Source: Mangrovicoccus sp049603835
GTDB taxonomy: Bacteria; Pseudomonadota; Alphaproteobacteria; Rhodobacterales; Rhodobacteraceae
Length of the DNA: 64,000 nucleotides
Direction of reading: 5' to 3'
Assembly (NCBI GenBank): GCA_049603835.1
Contig: JBMYSZ010000012.1
Coordinates: forward strand, 39,410 to 103,409
The first letter of the stretch is position 1. Each line of letters starts with the position of its first letter. The notes beneath the pieces were generated by a model. The model searched no databases, was not told where the DNA came from, and saw nothing but the letters and a program-made list of their open reading frames with translations. The translations under genes were made by a program, and so were the position numbers. Shown here one piece after another: positions 44,165 through 53,189 of the stretch.

Positions 44165-44740
44165 CTATTGGGTCAGGGTCAGGCGATTGCCGGAAAACTC
44201 GATCTTTTCAAACCGCTCCAAAAACCGCATCCCCAGCAAAACCCCATCCATCTCGCCACCATTCACGGCGGCTGGGACATTCCTGGCGGTCAGGCTGCCA
44301 AGCTTCACCTCTTCCAAATAGACCCGCGCGATTTTCACCTGGCCATTCGCGGTGCTCGCCGCGCCAAGAAAACGCAGCGCGTCCGTATCGATCCCCGCCT
44401 TGCGCGCAGCATCGAGGCTTAGCACCAAATCCGAGGCGCCTGTATCCACGATTGCCTCTAGGTTTTTGCCATTGATCGCCATGGTAATGTGATAATGCCC
44501 ATCCGGCGCGCGCGGCACGCTGATGGTATTCGCGGTGATACGCGGATGGCTGGGGCGGAAGGCCTTGGCCCCATCGAGATAGGTATAAAGCGCGGTCAAG
44601 CTCAGGATGATCACCGCCCAAATCGCCGCTTGCTTCAGCATATCCGCCCGCCGCCCGCGATAGCGCCGCAAAGCCACCGCTGCAAAAGACGCGGCCAGAA
44701 TGCTGAGAAATAAGATACGCGCGATATCGTCGCCTGACAT
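44165..44740 (-). CDS. Membrane-anchored retropepsin-like aspartic protease
   Basis: From the ATG at 44740 (GGGAG six bases upstream) the product has 191 residues. Two N-terminal hydrophobic segments (ILFLSILAASFAAVAL and AAIWAVIILSLTALYTYL) precede a retropepsin-like clan AA domain from about residue 88 with the active-site motif VDTGASDLVLS and the later GLTARN/LLGMRFLERFEKIEFSGNRLTL block of the TIGR02281 family. Retropepsin-like enzymes work as homodimers, one Asp per monomer. The catalytic domain is predicted to face the periplasm. The substrate is unknown. Confidence 0.92.
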   Translation of the reverse strand: MSGDDIARILFLSILAASFAAVALRRYRGRRADMLKQAAIWAVIILSLTALYTYLDGAKAFRPSHPRITANTISVPRAPDGHYHITMAINGKNLEAIVDTGASDLVLSLDAARKAGIDTDALRFLGAASTANGQVKIARVYLEEVKLGSLTARNVPAAVNGGEMDGVLLGMRFLERFEKIEFSGNRLTLTQ

Positions 44741-44824
44741 GAAATCTCCCATTAACCCCCCGATAGAATCCCCTACAAAATCCCCTTGTCCCAGACCCTC
44801 TTAGATAGGTGCCTTCACGGGCTA

Positions 44825-45451
44825 TTAGGAGATACGAGCAAAAATTTCCGAGCTGACCAGCCCATCCACCACAAATTGCACCGCCAAAGCCGCCAGCAAC
44901 ATGCCCAAAAGCCGCGTGACCACAAGCGTGCCCGTCCGGCCCAAAAGGCGCTCGATCGGATTGGCGAGGCTAAAAAGCGCCAGCACCAGCGCCATGACGC
45001 ACAGCATCACCAGCTGCACGATCATCACCTCGCCTAGGGTTTTATCCTCGCCAGTGGTCAGCAAAACCATAGTCGCCAAAGCCCCAGGCCCCGCGATCAT
45101 CGGCAAAGCAAGCGGGAAGACCGACGGGTCATCGGGCGGGTTTTGGTTGTTTTCCTCGCGCCTTTTGGTGCGCCGTTCAAACAGCATCTCGATAGCAATC
45201 AGAAACAGCAGCAGCCCGCCGGCAATGCGAAACGCGGCCATGGAAATTCCCAAACTATCCAGCAGCTGAAACCCCACAAAGCCAAAAAGCGCCAAAAGCA
45301 CCGCAGCGATGGCGCAGCCGCGCAGAGCAATGCTACGGCGATGGGCGGGATCCATGCCCGCTGTGAGCGCCAGGAAAATCGGGGTCAGGCCTATCGGATC
45401 AATCACCACAAATAGCGTGGCAAAGGCATTTATGATCGTGTCCAGCGCCAT
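44825..45451 (-). CDS. MarC family integral membrane protein
   Basis: The 208-residue protein has six hydrophobic segments and the MarC/UPF0056 pattern (ATLFVVIDPIGLTPIFLALT near the start, LALPMIAGPGALATMVLLT near 115, ending in a VTRLLGMLLAALAVQFVVDG segment). The function is unknown; the older link with multiple antibiotic resistance has not held up. Its ATG directly abuts the stop codon of the ABC-F gene, so the two are cotranscribed. Confidence 0.93.
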   Translation of the reverse strand: MALDTIINAFATLFVVIDPIGLTPIFLALTAGMDPAHRRSIALRGCAIAAVLLALFGFVGFQLLDSLGISMAAFRIAGGLLLFLIAIEMLFERRTKRREENNQNPPDDPSVFPLALPMIAGPGALATMVLLTTGEDKTLGEVMIVQLVMLCVMALVLALFSLANPIERLLGRTGTLVVTRLLGMLLAALAVQFVVDGLVSSEIFARIS

Positions 45452-47299
45452 TTAGCCTTCGGCCTCATCCAGCTTTTCTTGCGCTTCCATCCAAAGGGTT
45501 TCGGCCCGGTCAAGCGCCTCCATCACCTCGGCATATTTCTTTTGCCATTTCTCAACCTCTTCGCCTTTGCCAGGCTCATAAAGAGCAGGATCGGCCAGTT
45601 TGACATCCAGTTTTTCGCGCATCTCTGTCAGCTTATCCACCCGATCTTCGCATTTGCGCAGCTCAGAGCGCAGGGCCAGGATCTTATCCCGCGATGGTTT
45701 TTGCGGCTTGGGCTTTGCGTTTTCGGATTTTGCCGGAGCCTCAGAGGACAAGAGCAGTTTGCGATAGGCCTCTAGGTCATCCTCATAGGGCGTCACCCCG
45801 CCATCCTTGACCAGCCAAAGCCGGTCAGCAGCGAGTGACAACAAATGCATATCATGACTGACCAAGATCACCGCGCCGGAATATTCCGCCAAAGCCTCGA
45901 CCAGGGCTTCGCGGCTTTCCATATCCAAATGGTTGGTCGGCTCGTCGAGGATCAACAGATGCGGCGCGTCCAGCGTGGCGAGCAAAAGCGATAGCCGCGC
46001 TTTCTGCCCCCCCGAAAGCTTCGCAACAACCGTATCGGCTTGATCCGCCATCAGCCCAAAGCCAGCCAGGCTGGCGCGCAATTTCGCGGGGGCTTCTTCG
46101 GGGCGGGCGCGGCGCAAATGCTGTTCCGGGGTTTCATCAGGGTAAAGTTCGTCCAGCTGATGCTGCGCGAAATAGCCGATCCGCAGGCGGGTCGAGCGGG
46201 TGACCTTACCGCTCATCGCCTCTAGCCGCCCAGAGAGCAGCTTTGACAAGGTCGATTTCCCCTGACCATTTTTGCCAAGCAGCGCGATCCGGTCATCCTG
46301 ATCAATCCGCAGATTGAGGCGTTTCAGCACTGGCGTTTCGCCATAGCCAACTGACACGCCTTCTAGATGGATGATCGGCGGGCTTAGCTCATCAGGTTCG
46401 GGGAAATTGAAGGCGCGGGTCTTTGCCTCTTCGGGGGCGGTGATCGGCGTCATCTTTTCCAGCATCTTCACCCGCGCCTGGGCCTGTTTGGCCTTGCTGG
46501 CCTTGGCCTTGAAGCGGTCGACAAAGCTTTGCAGATGGGCGCGGCGGGCGGCTTGCTTTTTCGCCTCGGCGGCTTGAACGGCGATTTGCTCGGCCTTTTG
46601 CCGGGCGAATTGATCATATGGCCCCTGGTAAAGCGTCAGCTGACGGTTATCGAGATGCAGAATGCTGCCCACGGCGCGATTCAGTAACCCACGGTCATGG
46701 CTGATCACTAAAACCGTATGCGGATAGCGTGATAGGTAACTTTCCAGCCACAATGCACCTTCAAGATCCAAATAGTTGGTGGGTTCATCCAAAAGTAGTA
46801 AGTCTGGCTGAGCAAAAAGCACAGCCGCCAAAGCCACGCGCATACGCCAGCCACCGGAAAAGGCGCGGCAGGGTTGGCTATGCTGCTCATCGTCAAATCC
46901 AAGCCCCTTGAGGATTGCCGCTGCCCGCGCCTCCGCCGACCAGGCATCAATATCGGCAAGACGGGTTTGCACCTCGGCGATGCGGCTTGGATCGGTGGCT
47001 GTTTCTGCCTCGGCCAGCAATGCCGCGCGTTCTGTGTCAGCGGCTAAGACTGTGTCAGTCAAGGAAATATCGCTAGCTGGCACTTCCTGCGCCACGCCGC
47101 CAATGCGCGCCTGGCTTGGCAGGCTGATCTGGCCGCCCTCTAAAGTCAACTCGCCACGGATCAAGCGAAATAGCGTGGATTTGCCCGTGCCATTGCGCCC
47201 AACGACGCCGACTTTGTGGCCGGTGGGAATGGTGGCGGACGCGCCCTCTAGCAGGGGGCGGCCTTCGACGGAATAAGAGATATCGGCGATCTTTAGCAT
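45452..47299 (-). CDS. ABC-F family ATPase (YheS-like)
   Basis: A 615-residue soluble protein with two ABC cassettes and no membrane domain. Walker A motifs are GRNGTGKSTLF (about 34) and GKNGQGKSTLS (about 346); signatures are AFSGGWRMRVALAA and KLSGGQKARLSLLL; both are followed by LLLDEPTNYLDLE and LILDEPTNHLDME. The linker between them and the C-terminal coiled coil (about 550-615, RSELRKCEDRVDKLTEMREKL in part) are typical of ribosome-binding ABC-F translation factors such as YheS or Uup. Close homologues resolve stalled ribosomes at difficult nascent chains. Confidence 0.94.
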   Translation of the reverse strand: MLKIADISYSVEGRPLLEGASATIPTGHKVGVVGRNGTGKSTLFRLIRGELTLEGGQISLPSQARIGGVAQEVPASDISLTDTVLAADTERAALLAEAETATDPSRIAEVQTRLADIDAWSAEARAAAILKGLGFDDEQHSQPCRAFSGGWRMRVALAAVLFAQPDLLLLDEPTNYLDLEGALWLESYLSRYPHTVLVISHDRGLLNRAVGSILHLDNRQLTLYQGPYDQFARQKAEQIAVQAAEAKKQAARRAHLQSFVDRFKAKASKAKQAQARVKMLEKMTPITAPEEAKTRAFNFPEPDELSPPIIHLEGVSVGYGETPVLKRLNLRIDQDDRIALLGKNGQGKSTLSKLLSGRLEAMSGKVTRSTRLRIGYFAQHQLDELYPDETPEQHLRRARPEEAPAKLRASLAGFGLMADQADTVVAKLSGGQKARLSLLLATLDAPHLLILDEPTNHLDMESREALVEALAEYSGAVILVSHDMHLLSLAADRLWLVKDGGVTPYEDDLEAYRKLLLSSEAPAKSENAKPKPQKPSRDKILALRSELRKCEDRVDKLTEMREKLDVKLADPALYEPGKGEEVEKWQKKYAEVMEALDRAETLWMEAQEKLDEAEG

Positions 47300-47423
47300 A
47301 GGGCTCTCGTGCCGTAAGCGCGGCCAGCCGTCAACTTGCGCTTTTCACAAAGCCGCTTCCGTGTTAGCGCCCTCGGCATGGTAACCGGGATTAGCCCGGC
47401 AGTACTTGCAAGGAACGAATTAC

Positions 47424-47846
47424 ATGGCACTCGAACGCACCCTGTCGATCATCAAACCTGACGCAACTCGCCGTAACCTGACCGGCGCGATCAATGCGAA
47501 ATTTGAAGAGGCCGGTCTGCGGATCGTCGCTCAGAAGCGCATCAAGCTGACCAAAGAGCAAGCAGGCGTTTTCTACGCGGTGCATGCAGAACGTCCTTTC
47601 TATGGCGAATTGTGCGACTTCATGGCGTCTGAGCCGGTGGTTGTTCAGGTTCTGGAAGGTGAAGGCGCTATCGCGAAAAACCGCGAAGTTATGGGCGCAA
47701 CCAACCCGTCGGAAGCGGCAGCTGGCACAGTCCGCGCAGAATATGCGGAATCGATCCAAGAGAACTCGGTTCATGGCTCTGACGCGCCTGAAACCGCAGC
47801 GGTGGAAATCGCGTATTTCTTCTCTGGTTTGGAACTGGTTGGCTAA
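47424..47846 (+). CDS. ndk: Nucleoside diphosphate kinase
   Basis: The 140-residue enzyme exchanges phosphate between nucleoside di- and triphosphates. The phosphorylated histidine is in NSVHGSDAPETA (about His116), and the N-terminus ERTLSIIKPDATRRNLTG is typical. The ATG at 47424 follows AAGGAACG; an in-frame ATG at 47406 is not conserved. A GC-rich hairpin 12 bases downstream ends the gene and overlaps the end of the convergent TfoX-domain gene. Confidence 0.98.
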   Translation: MALERTLSIIKPDATRRNLTGAINAKFEEAGLRIVAQKRIKLTKEQAGVFYAVHAERPFYGELCDFMASEPVVVQVLEGEGAIAKNREVMGATNPSEAAAGTVRAEYAESIQENSVHGSDAPETAAVEIAYFFSGLELVG

Positions 47847-47857
47847 GACCGGACGAG

Positions 47858-47878
47858 GCGCCGGGTCAGGCCCGGCGC
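47858..47878. terminator. Hairpin after ndk, related to the 44012 repeat
   Basis: GCGCCGGG pairs with CCCGGCGC around TCAGG (8 pairs), 12 bases after the ndk stop. No T-run follows. The core CCGGGTCAGGCCCGG nearly equals the arms of the inverted repeat at 44012-44149. It overlaps the last codons of the convergent gene at 47866. Confidence 0.6.
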
Positions 47879-48204
47879 GGTTCGATCACCCCAATCGCAT
47901 CAAGGGCCGCCTCCAATTCGGAGCGGCCTTTGTCATTTTTGCGCGCGGCTTTCAGTTTGTCGAATCTTTCGCGCAGCGCCTCTTTCTCCGCGCCTTTGCA
48001 GTCATTCCAAGGCCGGCCCTGCAGCGCCATTTCAATCACATAATAGCCAATGAAATGCGGTCGCGTTCCTGCGGCCAGCAATTTGGCATAGGCGGCATCT
48101 GTGCCGAGCTCGCGCAATTCATCGGCACTGTGAATGCCGATTTTGGCAAATGCCGCTTCCATAGCGGCGCCTAGATTGCGCAAAGATGAAATCGGATCGG
48201 ACAT
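47866..48204 (-). CDS. TfoX C-terminal domain protein
   Basis: A 112-residue protein made of a TfoX/Sxy C-terminal helix-hairpin-helix-like domain (SSLRNLGAAMEAAFAKIGIHSADELRELG, then AYAKLLAAG and the end of the helical bundle with ALQGRPWNDC). The N-terminal TfoX domain is missing, as usual for stand-alone members. In E. coli the full protein helps induce competence genes; for this short form no role is known. A conserved DALDAIG-type end suggests it is complete. Confidence 0.88.
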   Translation of the reverse strand: MSDPISSLRNLGAAMEAAFAKIGIHSADELRELGTDAAYAKLLAAGTRPHFIGYYVIEMALQGRPWNDCKGAEKEALRERFDKLKAARKNDKGRSELEAALDAIGVIEPRRA

Positions 48205-48254
48205 GGGCTCTCCTCTGCCAAGAAGATACCGCGCCCGATCCGCTGATCATAGTT

Positions 48255-48371
48255 TCAAATCATCGCCCAGTCGCGAAAAACTGGCTTGGTCTCTGCGGCA
48301 TCCTCAGACTTTTTCGGGTCTGCCTTTGCGTCTTTCGGGGGGACGGTTTTGTTGGTTTCACTCTGTTGCAT
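48255..48371 (-). CDS. Small conserved-looking protein of 38 residues
   Basis: Read on the minus strand from the ATG at 48371, a 38-residue frame begins MQQSETNKTV, runs through a Lys/Glu/Asp-rich middle (PPKDAKADPKKSEDAAETK) and ends PVFRDWAMI. GAGGAGG stands five bases before the ATG, a near-perfect ribosome site, and codon use resembles the neighbours. It is hydrophilic with a hydrophobic-aromatic end. I believe similar short proteins ending in an FRDWAxI motif occur in other Rhodobacteraceae, but that is from memory and unchecked. Function is unknown. Confidence 0.6.
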   Translation of the reverse strand: MQQSETNKTVPPKDAKADPKKSEDAAETKPVFRDWAMI

Positions 48372-48486
48372 CTCAGCCTCCTCATCACTTGATCCAACAC
48401 TGAGCATGAAGCCCAGGTCAGACCAGAGAAGGGCAGGCTTGTGGCCAAATTAAGGCAAGACCGGCAGTTTTTATCTAAATTTCGCC

Positions 48487-49476
48487 CTATTTCGCCTTTA
48501 AAGCGTCGAAATTCGCTTTCAACCGCTCCTGGATATAATCCGAGGCCGTGATCGGTGGGTAAAGCTTTTCGGGGCCTTGCAGCACGAAATCGCGGTTTGC
48601 CTGGGCGAAAAACGGGATGGAATAGCGCGGGCCAAGATATTCATCGGGGCGGGGCATGCGCACCCGATGCGGGTTCGAAAGCAGTTTGTCATCGGACCAT
48701 CGCATCAGCATATCACCGATATTACAGGTGATGATGCCGGTGACGGGCTCTACACTTGTCCAGGCACCGGACACGGCCTCTTTGCCCGGCGCCACTTGCA
48801 ACCCGCCTTGGCCGGTTTTCTGGTGCAGCAGGGTCAGACAATCGAAATCCGTATGAGCCCCGGCGCGCCAGCCTTCGAAATCCTCGGGCTTTGCATTGGT
48901 CATGGGCAAGTAATGCAAGAGCCGCAAAGTCGACTGATATTCCGGCGAATTGGGATCATGGGCCTCAGAAAAGAACTCTGCCTCAAAGCCCAATTTCAGC
49001 GCAAAACAAGACAGAACCTTCATCGCCACCGCCCAATTCGCCGCTTCGAAGGCCAGAATTTTTTCTTTGAAATCAGGCATTAGGGCTGGGTCGGGCCAAA
49101 GCTCGGCCATGCGGGGGCGGGTGATCTGATAGCTTTCTTTCTGATCCGGTGTGCCGGTGGAGGGGCGGATCTGGCTTTTGAATTCCCATCCCGCATTCGT
49201 GCCGGGCCGCAGAGGAAGTTTGGCTTTTTCCGTCTCTGGCAGGGCGAAAAACGCTTCGGTTAGGGCGAAGGCTTCTTCGATTTGTGCAATCTCAATGCCA
49301 TGGCCGGTCAGCTGGAATAAACCAATTTGGGTCGCTGCGGACCAAAGCTCTTCAGCGATTTCGGTTTTGCGGCTCTCAAAATCACTGAGATCGATCAAAA
49401 CCACATCGCGGGCGATTTCTTCGCCTAGACCACCCATTTGGGTTTCGCGATTCAATTCTTCGAAAGTCGTTGTCAT
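48487..49476 (-). CDS. Isopenicillin N synthase-like 2-oxoglutarate/Fe(II) oxygenase
   Basis: The 329-residue protein has the N-terminal DIOX_N-type domain (VVLIDLSDFESRK, then TQIGLFQLTGHGIE) and the jellyroll catalytic domain with the iron-binding HxD in GAHTDFDCLTLLHQ (about residues 210-223) and the distal His in LSNPHRVRMP (about 268), followed by RYSIPFFAQAN. Family members hydroxylate or desaturate small molecules using 2-oxoglutarate and oxygen. The substrate is unknown; no biosynthetic cluster is near. The gene stands alone. Confidence 0.92.
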   Translation of the reverse strand: MTTTFEELNRETQMGGLGEEIARDVVLIDLSDFESRKTEIAEELWSAATQIGLFQLTGHGIEIAQIEEAFALTEAFFALPETEKAKLPLRPGTNAGWEFKSQIRPSTGTPDQKESYQITRPRMAELWPDPALMPDFKEKILAFEAANWAVAMKVLSCFALKLGFEAEFFSEAHDPNSPEYQSTLRLLHYLPMTNAKPEDFEGWRAGAHTDFDCLTLLHQKTGQGGLQVAPGKEAVSGAWTSVEPVTGIITCNIGDMLMRWSDDKLLSNPHRVRMPRPDEYLGPRYSIPFFAQANRDFVLQGPEKLYPPITASDYIQERLKANFDALKAK

Positions 49477-49701
49477 GGCAGACTCCTGTCGGTGTTCAGG
49501 AGCAATGACCTAGCCAAACACAGCCTGCCTGCTTCTACTCCGATAAGATCTGTCTAATCGATTGGGGCCGCGGCAAGCGCGATCTAAGGGAGGAGGTCAA
49601 ATCAATCTCGCCGCGGACCCGTAAATCAAGCTTACAGATAAATTCCGGTTTTCCGAAGTGACACAATGACCAAAGCCGCAGATCACTTGAGTGATGATAA
49701 A

Positions 49702-49728
49702 AAAATAGGCACCAGAGATGCCTATTTT
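49702..49728 (-). terminator. Terminator of the GSCFA transcription unit
   Basis: AAAATAGGCA pairs with TGCCTATTTT across a seven-base loop. On the minus strand it continues into TTTTTTT (the A run at 49699-49705 on the plus strand), a strong intrinsic terminator 23 bases after the GSCFA stop. The stretch 49477-49701 otherwise shows no gene I can support. Confidence 0.85.
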
Positions 49729-49750
49729 AACTAATTTGCCCAAGAAAAGA

Positions 49751-50824
49751 TCAGCGGTTTGATATGGCCTCTTCATCACACAGCACGGACATCAAATGTT
49801 CCATGATCTCAACCGCATCTTCGGCGGTTTCATCCATGGTTTCTTGCGGGATTCCGTGCAGGGTTTCTTCCTCAAAATAATGCTTTGAGAACAGACCCAT
49901 AACATGGTTTACCCCGGCCGGCAGGACCGACCGCGCATCCGCCGCGAAGTAGCGTCCCCGCACATGCGGGCTGGTGATGATTTCATAGGACGGGAAATAG
50001 GCGCAATCTGGCATCTGCCGACGCATTTTTTCCGCTGCAATCCGCAAAACCGCCTTAGACCAAGTGGTGGATTCGAATACATGACGCGGCTCCATCGTGG
50101 CATTTAGTGGAACCGGCGAAACCGTCAGAATGAATTTCACCTTCGGATTGATTTCACGAATGAATTTCAGCGCGAAATGCAAATCATCACTGGTTTCCAC
50201 CTCGTCGAAGTTATGGAACCCGTAGCGATCCGGTGCATAAGTTCCGCCAGCAACGCCTGGCGCAAGGGGCAGGGCAGCGCCATCTTTCTTATCGATCCAG
50301 CATTCGGTGAGCCCCAGGGTGAAGACAAAAACATCCGCCCCCTCAATCGCCGCGCGGACCGCTTCGAAATGCTGTTCTTGATCCGCTTCTAGTTCTTCGA
50401 CACTGGCAAAGCCCCCTGGTTGGATCTGTGGCCGGAAGGGATCGACAATGGATTTACCGTTTTTCGCAAGCCAATGGGTGGTCTCGGGTTTGTACTCGCC
50501 ATAGGCCCGAAGCAAGAGCTGTTTTAACTGCCGCGCCGTATAGACATTGCCGTAACGCGCAGAAAACATGCCGTAATTTTGCAGCTGTGCGACCGCTTCG
50601 GGCACCAAAGGATGCGCGGTTTCGGTGATATAATGGTAAAAACCTGCATCAGAAATATAGCGAGCCACATGTTGCGCAAAACAACTGCCAGCGGTCACAA
50701 CGCGGTCATTGCTCCCGATGCGGAAGGGTACATCGCCGACCGGATCAAAGCTTGTATGGTCAGTCAATCCGGTGGATTTCTTCCAAAACTGCTGATCAGG
50801 TAGGCCAATATAAGGGTGTTTCAT
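49751..50824 (-). CDS. GSCFA domain protein
   Basis: A 357-residue protein with the eponymous GSCFA motif in VVTAGSCFAQHVARYISDAGF (about residues 42-62) and the family continuation LGLTECWIDKKDG (about 172-184) and ILTVSPVPLNAT. GSCFA proteins are predicted SGNH-hydrolase relatives, probably acting on glycans or lipids, and none is well characterised. No signal peptide is evident. It lies 4 bases downstream of another SGNH-like gene, and the two are surely cotranscribed, ending in the terminator at 49702. Confidence 0.92.
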   Translation of the reverse strand: MKHPYIGLPDQQFWKKSTGLTDHTSFDPVGDVPFRIGSNDRVVTAGSCFAQHVARYISDAGFYHYITETAHPLVPEAVAQLQNYGMFSARYGNVYTARQLKQLLLRAYGEYKPETTHWLAKNGKSIVDPFRPQIQPGGFASVEELEADQEQHFEAVRAAIEGADVFVFTLGLTECWIDKKDGAALPLAPGVAGGTYAPDRYGFHNFDEVETSDDLHFALKFIREINPKVKFILTVSPVPLNATMEPRHVFESTTWSKAVLRIAAEKMRRQMPDCAYFPSYEIITSPHVRGRYFAADARSVLPAGVNHVMGLFSKHYFEEETLHGIPQETMDETAEDAVEIMEHLMSVLCDEEAISNR

Positions 50825-50828
50825 ATCG

Positions 50829-51500
50829 CTACGCAGCCTCCGTCAAATCTGAACGCAAAAGGGAAAGCAACAAAGCGCCATAGGCCGTGTTGCCGTGGGT
50901 TGGGTCGTTATTGCAGTAGTCGGAATGCAAAAATCCGTCTTGGGTGACAGCCGGGGCAGGCGGAGACAGGAGCGTTGCCCCCAATTCGGTAGCCAATTCG
51001 GCGTAAAGCTCTGCCTGTAGGTCATAAATTGCCTTGCGCAATTCGGGCGGAGAAATCCCCAAATGAAGCCGACTGCGAAAGACGCCGGGATTTTCCTGCA
51101 GATGTTTTGTGTCTTCGACCGGTGGCGGCGACAAAACATGGAAAAATTCGGCGTGAGGGTATTTGTCATGAATGGCGCGGGTGATGCCGAAAAACCGCCG
51201 CGACTGATCCTTGACCACATTTCGCAGAACCTGGCGCGGGATAAGTTGCCGGGCCGTCGTATCGCTTGGCACCAGATTGCCCTGGCTGTCGCTGGTGCAG
51301 AAACGTTTGGGATGTTCGATTAAACCCAAAACCGCATGTTGATTGCCACCTGCAAGAATGGCCACGGATTTCGGGTTGGTCACGCGGATATCCTCTAGCG
51401 CGACATTTCGAAGATTAATGATGCGAAGATTTTCTTGTGGTTCGCCCATGGCGCGCTGAATGCATTCCACATGGCTCATTCCGAGAACCAATAAATCCAT
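50829..51500 (-). CDS. Putative SGNH/GDSL-like hydrolase, partner of the GSCFA gene
   Basis: From the ATG at 51500 the product has 223 residues starting MDLLVLGMSHVECIQRA. The GxSH near the N-terminus could be block I of an SGNH hydrolase and NDPTHGNTAYG near residue 207 resembles the DxxH block V. Between them lie VAILAGGNQHAVLGLI and the FFHVLSPPPVED segment. These matches are by eye and moderate, so activity is not assured. No signal peptide is seen. The upstream region starting at 51563 encodes an in-frame extension that I judged not to be translated. Confidence 0.65.
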   Translation of the reverse strand: MDLLVLGMSHVECIQRAMGEPQENLRIINLRNVALEDIRVTNPKSVAILAGGNQHAVLGLIEHPKRFCTSDSQGNLVPSDTTARQLIPRQVLRNVVKDQSRRFFGITRAIHDKYPHAEFFHVLSPPPVEDTKHLQENPGVFRSRLHLGISPPELRKAIYDLQAELYAELATELGATLLSPPAPAVTQDGFLHSDYCNNDPTHGNTAYGALLLSLLRSDLTEAA

Positions 51501-51660
51501 ATAGATCAGACCTTTCGCGCATATAAATGCAGCATTGGCCGGGGCCTTGATGCTGCGGAACATGGCTTTGGTGTAGACCCGCTCAAATTAAATTTGCGCT
51601 AAAATCGGGGGATCTATTGCTATGCCGCCTAGGCAGGTTTGGCTGTTTTGGGGCAATTGC

Positions 51661-51697
51661 AAAAAAATGCGCCGCTTGGCCAGAGCCAGCGGCGCAT
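51661..51697 (-). terminator. Terminator of the polyol operon
   Basis: On the minus strand ATGCGCCGC and GCGGCGCAT form a nine-pair stem, extended by TGGC/GCCA after a one-base bulge, and followed by seven T. It lies 23 bases after the mannitol dehydrogenase stop, ending a seven-gene run. Confidence 0.93.
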
Positions 51698-51719
51698 AGA
51701 AATATTGGTCAAATTGGGG

Positions 51720-53189
51720 TTAGCTTTGAAGATAGGCTTGCAAAGTTGCGGCGACACCTTGGGATAAGATGTCTTGCAGCGCCGTTTCAAAAGCCGACGC
51801 AAATTCCGCTGACCCACGTAACTCGCCATAAACCTCGGCCATGTCTAGCCAAATTTGCGGCGACTCTTGCGCTTGGATCGCGCGTTTTTGCAGTTGCCCC
51901 CAGGAAGGGTCATTTGGCGCGATTTCTGCGCTATTTTCATCCTGACCCATACAATATCGGCACCAAAGCGCGCTTTCTAAGGCCAGCCCGGCAACAGGGC
52001 CCCCACGGGCTAGGTTATCGCGGATGGATGGTACGATGAATTTCGGCTGCCGGTTTGATCCATCCAAGCAAAGTCGCCGGATCGTGTCTTCGACCCGCGG
52101 ATTGGCAAAACGGCGGCGGATAAGATCCACATAAGCCGCGCGATCCGTGCCTGGCACTGGGGGCACATTGGGCAGAATTTCTTCGGCCTCGACCTTGTCG
52201 AAAAAGCGTCCCACAAGCGGATGGGCCATGGCTTCATGGGCAAATTCCACACCCAAAAGCCCGGCCGCATAAGCGATGACCGCATGGCCGCCATTAAGGA
52301 TGCGAATTTTCATCGTCTCAAAAGGCGCCACATCGCTGACAAATTCCGCACCAGCCTGTTCAAGCGGCGGACGACCTGCGCAGAATTGGTCCTCGATCAC
52401 CCATTGCCGGAACGGTTCGCAAAAGACCGGCCGTGCATCTTGCAGGCCAAACCCGTCCCGCAATTGCGCCGCCCGTGCCTCTGTGGTGGCCGGGGTGATG
52501 CGATCGACCATCGCATTGGGAAAGCTGACATTTTCGCCGATCCAAGCGCCAAGTTTAGGGTCTTGGGCTTCGGCAATCGCTTGGATCAGGGTTTTTGTGA
52601 TCACACCATTATGGGGCAGGTTATCACAACACATCACCGTAAAGGGGGCCTGACCCGCATCGCGCCGCGCCCGCAGCCCTGCAACAATCGCGCCGAAAGC
52701 GGTGGCGGGCGTGTCTGGGCTTCGAATATCGGCTTGCAGCGCCGCATGGGCAAGATCCGGCTGGCCCGAGCTATCGAGGAAATAGCCACCCTCGGTCACC
52801 GTTAGGGATACAATGCGGATCGCAGGATCCTCCATCGCGCTGCGCATCGGGGCGTGATCCGGGGCGACGGGGACAAAACCGGTCATCGCGGCGCAGATCC
52901 GGGCGGTTTCTTGCTCGGCATCCTGTTCGACAACGGTAAAGAGCCAGTCTTGCGCCTCAAGATCGCTTCGCATCTGCGCATCGCTTGGCATGACGCCCGC
53001 ACCCAGTATACCCCAATCCATGGCCAAGCCGCACCCCATCAGATCATGGAGATACAGCGCCTGATGCGCCCGGTGGAAATTGCCCAGGCCGATATGCAGA
53101 ATACCGGGGCTGACCGCGCGCGGATCATGGCCAGGGCGCTCGATCCGGGGGGGGAGCTGGTCTAAATTTTCAAAATTTAAGGTCATCAT
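51720..53189 (-). CDS. mtlK: Mannitol 2-dehydrogenase family protein
   Basis: The 489-residue protein belongs to the polyol-specific long-chain dehydrogenases, which oxidise mannitol or related polyols with NAD. The N-terminal nucleotide-binding part contains ILHIGLGNFHRAHQALY (about 30-46), and the catalytic signature KxxxxNxxH is present as KIRILNGGH (about 294-302). Two adjacent ATGs (53189 and 53186) are both possible starts. It is the last gene of the operon. In Rhodobacter sphaeroides a sorbitol dehydrogenase gene (smoS) lies before mtlK; it is absent here. Confidence 0.93.
   Translation of the reverse strand: MMTLNFENLDQLPPRIERPGHDPRAVSPGILHIGLGNFHRAHQALYLHDLMGCGLAMDWGILGAGVMPSDAQMRSDLEAQDWLFTVVEQDAEQETARICAAMTGFVPVAPDHAPMRSAMEDPAIRIVSLTVTEGGYFLDSSGQPDLAHAALQADIRSPDTPATAFGAIVAGLRARRDAGQAPFTVMCCDNLPHNGVITKTLIQAIAEAQDPKLGAWIGENVSFPNAMVDRITPATTEARAAQLRDGFGLQDARPVFCEPFRQWVIEDQFCAGRPPLEQAGAEFVSDVAPFETMKIRILNGGHAVIAYAAGLLGVEFAHEAMAHPLVGRFFDKVEAEEILPNVPPVPGTDRAAYVDLIRRRFANPRVEDTIRRLCLDGSNRQPKFIVPSIRDNLARGGPVAGLALESALWCRYCMGQDENSAEIAPNDPSWGQLQKRAIQAQESPQIWLDMAEVYGELRGSAEFASAFETALQDILSQGVAATLQAYLQS

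Noticed and set aside
49597..49779. Possible 60-residue protein on the minus strand
   Set aside because: It runs through the strong terminator at 49702-49728 and overlaps the end of the GSCFA gene; no ribosome site supports it.
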